Under the pieces are notes generated by a model that saw nothing but the letters and a program-made list of their open reading frames with translations, searched no databases and was not told the origin of the DNA. The position numbers and the translations under genes are program-made. A DNA stretch of 64,000 nucleotides from Acidisoma sp. PAMC 29798 (GTDB lineage: Bacteria > Pseudomonadota > Alphaproteobacteria > Acetobacterales > Acetobacteraceae): the NCBI RefSeq assembly GCF_030252425.1, contig NZ_CP126994.1, forward strand, positions 2,537,001-2,601,000, given 5' to 3'. Below are positions 17,867 through 25,332 of the stretch, piece after piece (position 1 is the stretch's first letter; each line of letters opens with the position of its first letter).

Positions 17867-18158
17867 TGTCGTCTTCCTTTGCCAGAGTCTTTGCGCGCGC
17901 GATGTCGCGATCCTGCGTCGATTTGTCGCCGCCACACAGCAGCAGAACAACGGTCAGGCCGCGTCGCCTGACATAGATGCGATAGCCTGGGCCGTAGTCG
18001 ATCCGCAGTTCCGAAACGCCCTCTCCCACCAGTTTCACATCACCGAAATTGCCAAGCGAGACGCGTCGGATACGCAGGTTGATGCGCTGACCCGCGGGCC
18101 GATCACGAACGCCATCGAGCCAGTCAGAGAAGGTCGAGGTCTGCCGGACGTCGATCAT
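17856..18158 (-). CDS. RelE/HigB-like toxin of a toxin-first TA module (COG3657-type)
   Basis: About 100 residues of the phage-derived Gp49/HigB-like branch of the RelE superfamily: VRQTSTFSDWLDGVRD at the N-terminus, RIRRVSLGNFGDVKLVGEGVSELRIDYGPGYRIYV in the core, and LLLCGGDKSTQDRDIARAK at the end. Such toxins are ribosome-dependent or free mRNA endonucleases. The start at 18158 (MIDVRQ) fits family N-termini and lies inside a palindrome; the longer start at 18176 is unlikely. Confidence 0.9.
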   Translation of the reverse strand: MIDVRQTSTFSDWLDGVRDRPAGQRINLRIRRVSLGNFGDVKLVGEGVSELRIDYGPGYRIYVRRRGLTVVLLLCGGDKSTQDRDIARAKTLAKEDDNGA

Positions 18159-18193
18159 GTGTGGAATATAATACACATAGTCGATGTTATCAA
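18157..18193 (-). promoter_or_regulatory. Promoter and palindromic operator of the COG3657/3636 TA module
   Basis: Perfect inverted arms ATGTGT (18157-18162) and ACACAT (18173-18178) flank an AT-rich centre that contains a candidate -10 (TTATAT on the minus strand, 18166-18171). A candidate -35 TTGATA is at 18188-18193 with a 16-base spacer. The predicted transcript would start almost at the toxin ATG (nearly leaderless). Operator overlap with the -10 and start codon fits TA autorepression; this is inference from position. Confidence 0.55.
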
Positions 18194-18299
18194 AGCGTGA
18201 GGCAGCCCGCGGCCAAGCCTAGCTCTCCAGCAATCTCAGTAGAATTTTGAGCAACGCGCGCGATCAATATCCAAACCCGCCACGTGTCGCGGCTTTCGG

Positions 18300-18797
18300 C
18301 TACTGCACAGCGATGTGGAATAAGACCGTCGGGGCACTGCCATCCGGGAAGAATATCTGTACCGCCGTCGTATCTTCGCCGGAAAAGCCGCGAGAGGATC
18401 GGTATGTGATGATCGTGGCTGGGCTCTTTTGGGCATTGCACGCATAGGGCGGGTCGCCAGGCACAAAATGCGGAAAGGCCGTCCCCTGTGCGATATGAAC
18501 CACGCCATGGCTTGGCGGCATGACAACCTTGGCTGCCACCGTGCCAAGCTGCGTGCAATCCGCGGCCAGCGACACCGGACTGGCCAGTATCAGGGTTGCC
18601 CCGTACATCGTCGTCGTATTCATGACGATCTCCCTGGCCTTCGCCAGCTGAGCCGTTGACGTCAAAATCACACGCGGCGGACGCGCCGGTGCCGCCACGC
18701 CAACAGGCATGATCTGGGCATTCGTCGTCGAGACGTTGTTCTTGATGCAGCCGGTAAGGGCGAGACACGCGCACGCATAGGCGACACAGCGAACCAT
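18300..18797 (-). CDS. Small secreted lipoprotein, hypothetical
   Basis: About 165 residues starting MVRCVAYACACLALTGC, a short lipoprotein signal with lipobox LTGC. The body includes a C-terminal region (MPPSHGVVHIAQG ... GFSGEDTTAVQIFFPDG) reminiscent of small beta-sandwich domains. GGGAAG lies 6 bases before the ATG at 18797, which decided the start; ATGs at 18803 and 18824 are in frame. It sits alone between two TA modules, has no recognised function, and could be an accessory-region gene. The bases 18194-18299 between it and the upstream TA module hold nothing identifiable. Confidence 0.6.
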   Translation of the reverse strand: MVRCVAYACACLALTGCIKNNVSTTNAQIMPVGVAAPARPPRVILTSTAQLAKAREIVMNTTTMYGATLILASPVSLAADCTQLGTVAAKVVMPPSHGVVHIAQGTAFPHFVPGDPPYACNAQKSPATIITYRSSRGFSGEDTTAVQIFFPDGSAPTVLFHIAVQ

Positions 18798-18883
18798 TTT
18801 CATCTTCCCATTATTGAGTCGCATAGTGTCATTATGTCGGTTTGATACGCAATCGGCGCGCGGTGCCGTAGGGCGGCAAGCGT

Positions 18884-19210
18884 TCAAGCCGCGCGTCGTG
18901 AATCCTCGGCCTCAAGAGCGACTGCCAGGTCGTAACTGCTCTGGAGGTTCATCCACATCTGCGGGCTGACCTTAAAGTAGCGGCCCAGACGGATGGCTGT
19001 CGGCGCGGTGATCGCCCGCTTGCCCCGGATGATATCGCTGATCCGATTGGCTGGAATACCGATCTCGCGGCCCAAGGCACGGGCGGACAAACCTGCCTCA
19101 TCCATGAAGTCTTCCTTGAGAATGTCCCCTGGCGTGGCACGCGCAATGCGCTCACCCGTCACCACATCCGATAGATCGAGAGTCTCCAAATTTTCCCGAA
19201 GAATGGTCAT
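18884..19210 (-). CDS. higA: HigA-family antitoxin (VapI/XRE type)
   Basis: 108 residues with the HigA addiction-module antidote pattern: TPGDILKEDFMDEAGLSARALGREIGIPANRISDIIRGKR is an XRE-type HTH, followed by RLGRYFKVSPQMWMNLQSSYDL, the conserved C-terminal segment of HigA/VapI proteins. The ATG at 19210 matches the family start (MTILREN); the open frame to 19267 is an extension. It lies 16 bases downstream of higB, toxin first. Confidence 0.93.
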   Translation of the reverse strand: MTILRENLETLDLSDVVTGERIARATPGDILKEDFMDEAGLSARALGREIGIPANRISDIIRGKRAITAPTAIRLGRYFKVSPQMWMNLQSSYDLAVALEAEDSRRAA

Positions 19211-19226
19211 GTGACGATCCCTAATA

Positions 19227-19508
19227 TTAATGGTAATCGACGACTTCGACGCTGTCGGCGTTTCCATCCTGCCAAATAAAACAGACCCGCCATTGCAGGT
19301 TGATCCTTATGGAATGCTGCCCGGCCCGGTCCTTCGACAAGGCCTCTAGATGATGGCTCGGCGAGACTTTCAGATCATCAAGTGCGGCGGCGGTATCTAC
19401 CCTCACCAGCCGCGTATGAGCTCGTCTCGCCACGTCCGCCGGAAACATCTTTGGCACCTGTCCGAGAAACAAGGCGGCAGCTACCGTGTCCCTGAAGCTC
19501 TTGATCAT
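19227..19508 (-). CDS. higB: HigB-family toxin (RelE superfamily)
   Basis: 93 residues beginning MIKSFRD and ending GNADSVEVVDYH, both hallmark ends of HigB/RelE-type mRNA interferases. The core HSIRINLQWRVCFIWQDG carries the conserved Arg/Trp RNA-cleavage region. It is the first gene of a higBA operon with a recognisable promoter and operator just upstream. Confidence 0.93.
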   Translation of the reverse strand: MIKSFRDTVAAALFLGQVPKMFPADVARRAHTRLVRVDTAAALDDLKVSPSHHLEALSKDRAGQHSIRINLQWRVCFIWQDGNADSVEVVDYH

Positions 19509-19512
19509 GAAA

Positions 19513-19549
19513 TTTGTAGTGCCTATGGGGCCGATACGTCAAGCGTATC
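19513..19549 (-). promoter_or_regulatory. higBA promoter with palindromic operator
   Basis: On the minus strand a -35 TTGACG (19537-19542) and a -10 TACAAA (19513-19518) are 18 bases apart. The -35 lies inside the inverted repeat GATACG-tcaag-CGTATC (19533-19549), a natural HigA operator. The -10 is only 5 bases from the higB ATG, so the predicted message is nearly leaderless. Confidence 0.6.
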
Positions 19550-19570
19550 AGCTGTCGGCGACGAAGTGGG

Positions 19571-19595
19571 GTAACGCTGCGCTTATCCGCCCTAC
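19571..19595 (-). repeat. REP-like element, single arm
   Basis: On the minus strand this reads GTAG followed by GGCGGATAAGCGCAGCG, matching the arms of the 1959-2032 element except for one base; the 3' half of the hairpin is degenerate. It lies upstream of higB. A short opposed copy of the head (GTAGGGCGG, 18868-18876) lies just after the higA stop. Confidence 0.65.
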
Positions 19596-19671
19596 GGCAT
19601 CGCACTGGCATACCATTGCCACTTAGTCCTTCCGGCCGGTAAAACCCGCCTCATCCGAGGGACAAGATCCG

Positions 19672-20787
19672 GTGACATACGACATCGCCATCGTCGGCGC
19701 CGGCATCGTGGGTCTCGCCCATGCCCTGGCGGCCAGCCGCCTCGGCCTCAGCGTCATCGTCACGGACCGCGACCAGCGCGCGGTCGGCGCCTCCATCCGC
19801 AATTTCGGCTTCGTCACCGTCACTGGTCAACAGCAGGGCGAATGCTGGACCCGCGCGATGCGGTCCCGCGACATCTGGGAGGAAGTGGCCCCGCAAGCCG
19901 GCATCCCCATCATTCACCACGGCCTCGCTGTGGTCGCGCGCCGGCCCGAAGCCGCCGCCGTGCTCGAAGCCTTCAAGCGGCATGAGATGGGCGCCGGCTG
20001 CACCCTGCTCTCTGCCGCCGAGGGACGGACCCGGTTCCCATGGATGACAGGCCAGGCCGAAGCCGTGTTGTGGAGCCCACATGACCGTCGCGTCGAATCT
20101 CGCGACGCCATTCCCCGCCTCGCCGCCTGGCTGGAGAGCGCGAAGGGCGTCACCTTCCGGCGCGGCGTCGCGGTGCATGGCGTCGAGCCCGGGCGCCTAG
20201 TGACCAGTGACGGCATCATCGAAGCCGCGCGCATCGTGGTCTGCCCAGGTGACGACCTCGCCACCCTGTTCCCCGAGCGCCTCGCCCATTACGGCATCAC
20301 ACGCTCAAAGCTGCAGATGATGCGCGTCCGTCCGCGCCATCCCCTGCCCCTCGGCTGCGCCGTGATGACCGACCTCTCCCTCATTCGCTATCTCGGCTAC
20401 TCGGAACTGCCGGAAGCCGCGCCCCTGCGGGCGCTGCTGCGGCGCGAGCAGCCGGAGGCCATTGCCGGCGGCGTTCACCTCATCGCCGTGCAATCGGCCG
20501 ACGGCTCTCTCGTGCTCGGCGACACCCATGTCTATGGCACGACCATGGACCCCTTCTCGGATGCGGCGCTCGACGATCTCGTGCTCGGCGAATTCGCGGC
20601 GGTCTTTCCCGATGTCGCCTATGATGTGACGGAGCGGTGGATCGGCACCTATGCCTCCGCCGAGGACCGCCTCGTGCTCATCGATCGGCCTGACGACGCG
20701 ATCCGCCTGGTGACGGTCACCAGCGGCACCGGTGCTTCCACCGCCTTCGCCATCGGCGAAGAGGTCATCAAGGAACTGATGCGATGA
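19672..20787 (+). CDS. FAD-dependent oxidoreductase of phosphonate catabolism (TIGR03364 type)
   Basis: 371-residue DAO-family flavoprotein. The N-terminal FAD fold IAIVGAGIVGLAHALAASRLG is followed by DRDQRAVGASIRNFGFV, typical of the TIGR03364 subfamily found in phosphonate gene clusters, and the protein ends VTSGTGASTAFAIGEEV. Relatives act on 2-aminoethylphosphonate (AEP) or its N-methyl derivative, releasing phosphonoacetaldehyde. Its stop overlaps the phnX start by 4 bases (ATGA), and phnX consumes exactly that product. GTG start with AGGGA about 10 bases upstream. No phnW is present, so this enzyme may supply the aldehyde; that is inference. Confidence 0.85.
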   Translation: MTYDIAIVGAGIVGLAHALAASRLGLSVIVTDRDQRAVGASIRNFGFVTVTGQQQGECWTRAMRSRDIWEEVAPQAGIPIIHHGLAVVARRPEAAAVLEAFKRHEMGAGCTLLSAAEGRTRFPWMTGQAEAVLWSPHDRRVESRDAIPRLAAWLESAKGVTFRRGVAVHGVEPGRLVTSDGIIEAARIVVCPGDDLATLFPERLAHYGITRSKLQMMRVRPRHPLPLGCAVMTDLSLIRYLGYSELPEAAPLRALLRREQPEAIAGGVHLIAVQSADGSLVLGDTHVYGTTMDPFSDAALDDLVLGEFAAVFPDVAYDVTERWIGTYASAEDRLVLIDRPDDAIRLVTVTSGTGASTAFAIGEEVIKELMR

Positions 20788-21590
20788 GCGGTGCCCTCAA
20801 GGCCGTAATCTTCGACTGGGCCGGCACGGTGATCGACTTCGGGTCACGCGCGCCGATGGGCGCTTTTGTGGAGGCCTTTCATCGCTTCGGCGTCACCGTT
20901 TCGGTGGCCGAGGCGCGCGGGCCGATGGGCCTGCCGAAGCGGGCGCATATCGCGGCCTTGATGGCGGACCCCGCCATTTCCGCACGCTGGGCCGAAGCGC
21001 ATGGCCATGCGCCGGTCGAAGCGGATATCGACGCGCTCTACCATGTCTTCGTACCGCTCAATACCCAGGTGGTCGGGGACTATGCGGAGCTCATTCCCGA
21101 CGCCGTGCAGCTGGCGACGGTGATCCGGGCGCGCGGCATGAAGGTCGGCTCCACCACCGGCTATGTCCGCTCGATCATGGACAAGCTGCTGCCCCTCGCC
21201 GCCGCACAGGGCTATGCGCCGGATAATCTCGTCTGCGCGGGAGATCTCGCGGATGGGCGGCCGACGCCCCTGATGATGTATCGCTGCTTCGCCGATCTCG
21301 GCGTCTATCCGCCCTCCGCCGTCGTCAAGGTCGATGATACCGAGCCCGGCATCGCCGAGGGTATCGCCGCCGGCACCTGGACCGTGGGCGTCAGCATTTC
21401 TGGTAATTGCGTCGGACTCTCTGCCGAAGAATGGGCCGCCACGCCCGACGCCGAAAAGGCCCGCCTGCGCGCCGCCGCCGAGAAGACGCTCTATGGCGCC
21501 GGTGCCCATTACGTCATCGACAGCATCGCCGATCTGCTGCCCATCATCGACACGATTGAGGATCGGATGTCGCGCGGCGACAGACCGTGA
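20784..21590 (+). CDS. phnX: Phosphonoacetaldehyde hydrolase (phosphonatase)
   Basis: Cleaves the C-P bond of phosphonoacetaldehyde to acetaldehyde and phosphate. 268-residue HAD-superfamily protein with nucleophile D11 in FDWAGTVIDFG and the Schiff-base lysine of the cap domain at K52 (ARGPMGLPKRAHI), the residue that distinguishes phosphonatases from other HAD enzymes. VGSTTGYVRSIMDKL and KVDDTEPGIAEGIAAG supply the remaining motifs. It is the middle gene of a three-gene operon with 4-base overlaps at both ends. Confidence 0.96.
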   Translation: MSGALKAVIFDWAGTVIDFGSRAPMGAFVEAFHRFGVTVSVAEARGPMGLPKRAHIAALMADPAISARWAEAHGHAPVEADIDALYHVFVPLNTQVVGDYAELIPDAVQLATVIRARGMKVGSTTGYVRSIMDKLLPLAAAQGYAPDNLVCAGDLADGRPTPLMMYRCFADLGVYPPSAVVKVDDTEPGIAEGIAAGTWTVGVSISGNCVGLSAEEWAATPDAEKARLRAAAEKTLYGAGAHYVIDSIADLLPIIDTIEDRMSRGDRP

Positions 21591-22966
21591 TTTCCCCACG
21601 GGCCGGCGAGGGTGACGTTAATCACTCGCCACGGCGCCGGGCCTGGGCCGCCGCCCATATCACCGGCGATAGCCGCGCCCTCATCGAGCGGGACAGCGCG
21701 GCGTTTCTGCACCAATCCATCTCCACGCCCTGCCTCAATGCCATCAAGCGCGCGGAGGGCATCTGGATCGAGGATGTCGCCGGCCGCCGCTACATGGATT
21801 TCCATGGCAATAACGTCCATCACATCGGCTACGGCCATCCGCGACTGAAAGCCGCCATCGCCGCGCAGATGGACGAATTGCCTTTTGCGCCGCGCCGCTT
21901 CACTTGCGAGCCGGCGGTGGAACTGGCCGAGAAACTCGCGGCCATCGCGCCCGGCGATCTCACGAAGGTGCTGTTCACGACAGGCGGTTCCGACGCGCTT
22001 GAAATCGGCCTGAAAGTCGCACGCGCGGCCACTGGCCGGTTCAAGACGATTTCCTTCTGGGATTCCTTTCACGGCGCGGGCTTTGGCGCAGCCAGCGTCG
22101 GCGGCGAATCGCTATTTCGCAGCGGCCCGATCGGACCTTTGCTGGCGGGCACCGAGCATGTCGCGCCCTTCGCCTGCTACCGCTGCCCCTACGGCTATCC
22201 CGATCTGAACGGCGGCCCCAATCTAGCGCTGTGCCGCATGGCCTGCGCGAGCTATTTGAAATACGTGCTGGAGCATGAGGGCGATGTCGCCGCCGTTATC
22301 GCGGAACCCGCCCGCGCCGTGCCCTTCCTGCCGCCACCTGGCTATTGGCAGGCGGTGCGCGATGCCTGCCACGCCCACGGCACGCTTTTGATCTTCGATG
22401 AAATCCCCACGGGACTCGGCAAGACAGGGCGGATGTTCGCCTGCGAGCATGATGATGTGGCACCGGATATTCTGGTCATGGGCAAGGCCTTGGGTGGCGG
22501 CATTCTGCCGATCGCGGCCACCCTCTGCCGGTCGGATCTCGATGTCGCGGGCGACTATGCCTTTGGCCACTATACGCATGAGAAGAATCCGGTGACGGCG
22601 CGCGCCGCGCTGACCACCATCGCCATTATCGAGGACGAGGATCTGGTCGAGAATGCGCGTCGCGTCGGCGCGATGGCGCTTGACCGGATGCATGCGATGA
22701 AGGCGCGGCATCCGCTGATCGGGGATGTGCGCGGGCGCGGGCTGTTGCTCGGCATCGATCTGGTGACGGATCGGGTGACCAAGGCCCCGGCCAATGACGC
22801 GGCGGAGGCGATCCTGTACCGCGCCTTCGATGCCGGGCTGAGTTTCAAGACGACGCTGGGGAATGTGTTGACGCTGACACCGCCGCTGATCGTGACGGAG
22901 GCGCAGATGATGCGCGGCCTCGACATCATCGAAGACGCCATCACGGCGGAAGAGCGTTTGACGTAA
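21587..22966 (+). CDS. PbfA-like (R)-1-hydroxy-2-aminoethylphosphonate ammonia-lyase, class III aminotransferase fold
   Basis: 459-residue PLP enzyme of the class III aminotransferase superfamily. LLIFDEIPTGLGKTG holds the PLP-ring Asp (D271) and VMGKALGGG the Schiff-base Lys (K300). A cysteine-bearing insert (C197, C200, C216, C220; context CYRCPYGYP ... CRMAC) resembles that of phospholyase-like members rather than true transaminases. In phosphonate clusters with phnX this subgroup eliminates ammonia from 1-hydroxy-AEP, giving phosphonoacetaldehyde. GTG start overlapping the phnX stop as GTGA. A true AEP or other aminotransferase cannot be excluded without phylogeny. Confidence 0.82.
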   Translation: MISPRAGEGDVNHSPRRRAWAAAHITGDSRALIERDSAAFLHQSISTPCLNAIKRAEGIWIEDVAGRRYMDFHGNNVHHIGYGHPRLKAAIAAQMDELPFAPRRFTCEPAVELAEKLAAIAPGDLTKVLFTTGGSDALEIGLKVARAATGRFKTISFWDSFHGAGFGAASVGGESLFRSGPIGPLLAGTEHVAPFACYRCPYGYPDLNGGPNLALCRMACASYLKYVLEHEGDVAAVIAEPARAVPFLPPPGYWQAVRDACHAHGTLLIFDEIPTGLGKTGRMFACEHDDVAPDILVMGKALGGGILPIAATLCRSDLDVAGDYAFGHYTHEKNPVTARAALTTIAIIEDEDLVENARRVGAMALDRMHAMKARHPLIGDVRGRGLLLGIDLVTDRVTKAPANDAAEAILYRAFDAGLSFKTTLGNVLTLTPPLIVTEAQMMRGLDIIEDAITAEERLT

Positions 22967-22992
22967 GACGGAAGAGCGCAGCGTATTCCGCC
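22963..22992 (+). repeat. REP-like element, variant copy
   Basis: Matches 25 of 30 bases of the 1959-1988 arm. Two changes are compensatory: the stem GGAT/ATCC has become GGAA/TTCC, so the hairpin is kept while the GTAG head is altered to GTAA. It overlaps the last codon and stop of the pbfA-like gene. Confidence 0.6.
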
Positions 22993-23008
22993 ATCCGACG
23001 CCCCGACA

Positions 23009-23037
23009 CAAAAAAGGGCGGCTTGCGCCGCCCCTTT
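23009..23037 (-). terminator. Rho-independent terminator of the porin gene (possibly bidirectional)
   Basis: Stem GGGGCGGCG / CGCCGCCC with a CAAG-type loop. On the minus strand it is followed by a run of six T's, 25 bases after the porin stop. The plus strand has only three T's, so any action on the phosphonate operon would be weaker. Confidence 0.8.
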
Positions 23038-23061
23038 CCGCACCGTCAGAGACTCAGGCTT

Positions 23062-24330
23062 TTACCACTGAATCTGCGAGCCGACGCCGAAGAGCTGCGA
23101 CTGCACGTAGTTATGGTCGTTGCCGGCATCGCCGGTGGCGAAGTTATAGCCACCCTGCTTGCGGAAACCGTAGTCGTAATCGACGAAGAGACTGACGCCA
23201 GGAACCAGCGTATAGGTGCCGCCCACGGCGACGCCGGTGTTGCTCTGCTGACCCGTCGTGAGGCCTGCCGGCGTGATCGTCGCACCGCTGCCGGCATCGA
23301 TGCCGCCGGGCAGATCACCCGTCGTGTCGAAGCGGAAGAAGCTTGCGCCAACCACGGCCGGACCCATCGTGTATTGCGCACCGGCCAACCAGCCAACGGC
23401 CGCCTTGCCGCCCTCGGGCTCCAGCTCGAAGGTGTAGCCGGTCACTTGGTTGAAGTCGCCGTAGACGGAATTGCCGCCGAAGGTCAGGCCGCCATAGGTG
23501 ACGGTCGCGCCGCCGGAGAGGATGCTGAGATCGTGATAGGAGGTCGCGGTATTGGCGACCGAACCGCCCGTGTAGGACACTTGGCCGGCATACATGTAAT
23601 CCGCACCGACCTGAACGCCGATCGGTCCGAACTTTTGGGTGTACTGGCCACCGACATCGATCAGGTTGCGCGGCGTGCCGCCCAGGGTGAGGTTGGGACT
23701 GGAGACCACCGGATCAGTGACGTTTTCGGCGGTGTGGTTGGGCTCATAGCCTACACCGAACTGGAAGCCAGAGATGCTGGGGGACAGATAGACGATCTTA
23801 TCCGTCTCTTGCGTCAGGCCGCTGTTATCCGTGAAGGGATAGATCGGCTGCGCTGCGGAGGGGATCTGCGCGGAGATGTCACCGTCCCAGCCACCATCGT
23901 TGAAGCCTTCGAAGGTGCCGGTCTGGAAAATGACGGTCGGGCCGTTCTCCTGGCCGAAGCTGATCTGGCCGAGCTGCGGCAGGCCGAGATAGCCATACGC
24001 CTGGTGAACAAACAGGGTCTCGGAACTGGCACCGCTATTGCCGCCGTTGATGCGGATTTCAGCGGCCGCGCCATAATGCAAGCCGTTGGACGCAACACCG
24101 TCGAAGCCTGGAAACAGACGCATATAACCGCTGAACTGCGCGGTGCTCGTCTTGGTGCCGCCGATGCTGTCGAGAGATGACGATTCAACTCCGGCGTACC
24201 AGTTGACGCGACCGTTTAAACGGACCGTCACACTTCCGGGTGTCGCTGTTTGCGCCATTGCCGAGGTAATGCTCGCCATGCCTGCAACGCCTGTCAGCGT
24301 AGCGGCGCAGGCCAATAGTAACTTACGCAT
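23062..24330 (-). CDS. Outer-membrane porin
   Basis: 422 residues with a Sec signal (MRKLLLACAATLTGVAGMAS, cleavage near AMA-Q at about residue 26). The mature protein is Gly/Asn/Tyr-rich with alternating hydrophobic strands and ends QLFGVGSQIQW, an aromatic-terminal beta-signal for BAM insertion. This fits a 16-strand general porin of the alphaproteobacterial type. Strong ribosome site GAGGAG 7 bases upstream. The 245 bases upstream (24331-24575) contain no gene; they probably hold the porin promoter, but I could not pick it. Substrate preference cannot be told; adjacency to the phosphonate operon is probably incidental because a terminator separates them. Confidence 0.9.
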   Translation of the reverse strand: MRKLLLACAATLTGVAGMASITSAMAQTATPGSVTVRLNGRVNWYAGVESSSLDSIGGTKTSTAQFSGYMRLFPGFDGVASNGLHYGAAAEIRINGGNSGASSETLFVHQAYGYLGLPQLGQISFGQENGPTVIFQTGTFEGFNDGGWDGDISAQIPSAAQPIYPFTDNSGLTQETDKIVYLSPSISGFQFGVGYEPNHTAENVTDPVVSSPNLTLGGTPRNLIDVGGQYTQKFGPIGVQVGADYMYAGQVSYTGGSVANTATSYHDLSILSGGATVTYGGLTFGGNSVYGDFNQVTGYTFELEPEGGKAAVGWLAGAQYTMGPAVVGASFFRFDTTGDLPGGIDAGSGATITPAGLTTGQQSNTGVAVGGTYTLVPGVSLFVDYDYGFRKQGGYNFATGDAGNDHNYVQSQLFGVGSQIQW

Positions 24331-24575
24331 AACGATCTCCTCTTCCGCCGAGACAGCCGAATGCGATGTCCACCATCGGCCATCGTCGGCCCATCAACAC
24401 GACATGACGTATTGATGAAGGCGCCGTATGGTTTAAGCGCCTCACGCAGCCGAGAGCAACGGTGTGGATGCCTTTGATTACGCCCAAAAACTGTATGGGT
24501 GTCATTCACGCAGCACCATCTCTCCCATTATGAATTCGGAATGTTTCTGTGTCGATCTCAAGTTTTGTGAACGCG

Positions 24576-25226
24576 TTACAAAAGTCCTGCCATCAAGTTG
24601 ACGGTCAGGGCGAGAATGACGGTGTTGAAGAGAAAGCTCACGAAGCCCTGGAGCGTTGCGAGGCGGCGAAGTTTGCGTGACGTGATATCGACATCGGAAA
24701 CCTGGAACGTCATGCCGAGCACCAATCCGAAATACAGAAAGTCGAAATAGTCCGGCTCGGTTTCATGCGGAAAGTCGAGGCCACCATCGGCCGAGGTGCT
24801 TCCGTCGGAAATCGTATAATATTCATGCGCGTAACGCAGTGCGAAGATAACCTGCATCACCAACCACGACAGCAGCAGCGTGATGACGACCAACACAAGA
24901 TGTTGGGCACGCGCCGCGCCCTTCAGAGATTGGATGCCGTGGAACTGCGTGAAGATGACGAAGACACTCGCAACCACCGCCGCCAGCGACAAGGCGAAGA
25001 CTGTCCACTCCCCATCCTGCTGCGCCTTCGCATTGGCCGGCATCTGGCTCGGCGGTGTACGCTGCATCTTGATGAACCACAGACAGAGGAAGAGCGCCGC
25101 GCCTAAATCCCACGCGATGACATAGTGCATCTTACTGGGCGGCAGGAGCACCGCGGCGACCACTGTGACGAGAATGGAGATGAGCAGGCGAGGTCGCCCG
25201 AAGAGGATCGCGGTGACGTTGGGCAT
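24576..25226 (-). CDS. DUF1345 integral membrane protein
   Basis: About 216 residues starting MPNVTAILFGRPRLL, with AAGGA upstream (the ORF extends further but without support). Five hydrophobic segments are visible. The conserved DUF1345 block EPDYFDFLYFGLVLGMTFQVSDVDITSRKLRR (about residues 155-185) is present, followed by a final membrane helix. Function unknown; sometimes found with stress or ion-homeostasis genes. It is divergent from the AGE isomerase, sharing about 106 bases. Confidence 0.85.
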   Translation of the reverse strand: MPNVTAILFGRPRLLISILVTVVAAVLLPPSKMHYVIAWDLGAALFLCLWFIKMQRTPPSQMPANAKAQQDGEWTVFALSLAAVVASVFVIFTQFHGIQSLKGAARAQHLVLVVITLLLSWLVMQVIFALRYAHEYYTISDGSTSADGGLDFPHETEPDYFDFLYFGLVLGMTFQVSDVDITSRKLRRLATLQGFVSFLFNTVILALTVNLMAGLL

Positions 25227-25332
25227 GGAAGGTCCTTTGTCTGAACCGTGTTTTGGGCAGGTCGCCTCCCCGCTTGCAAGCATTGCGGGACTCTGCGACT
25301 GGACGCTCTCGGAAACGGGAAAAGAGCGCGCC

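Noticed and set aside
17480-19700. Attachment-site duplication of the tRNA-Leu 3' end
   Set aside because: I found no second copy of the tRNA 3' sequence downstream and no integrase.
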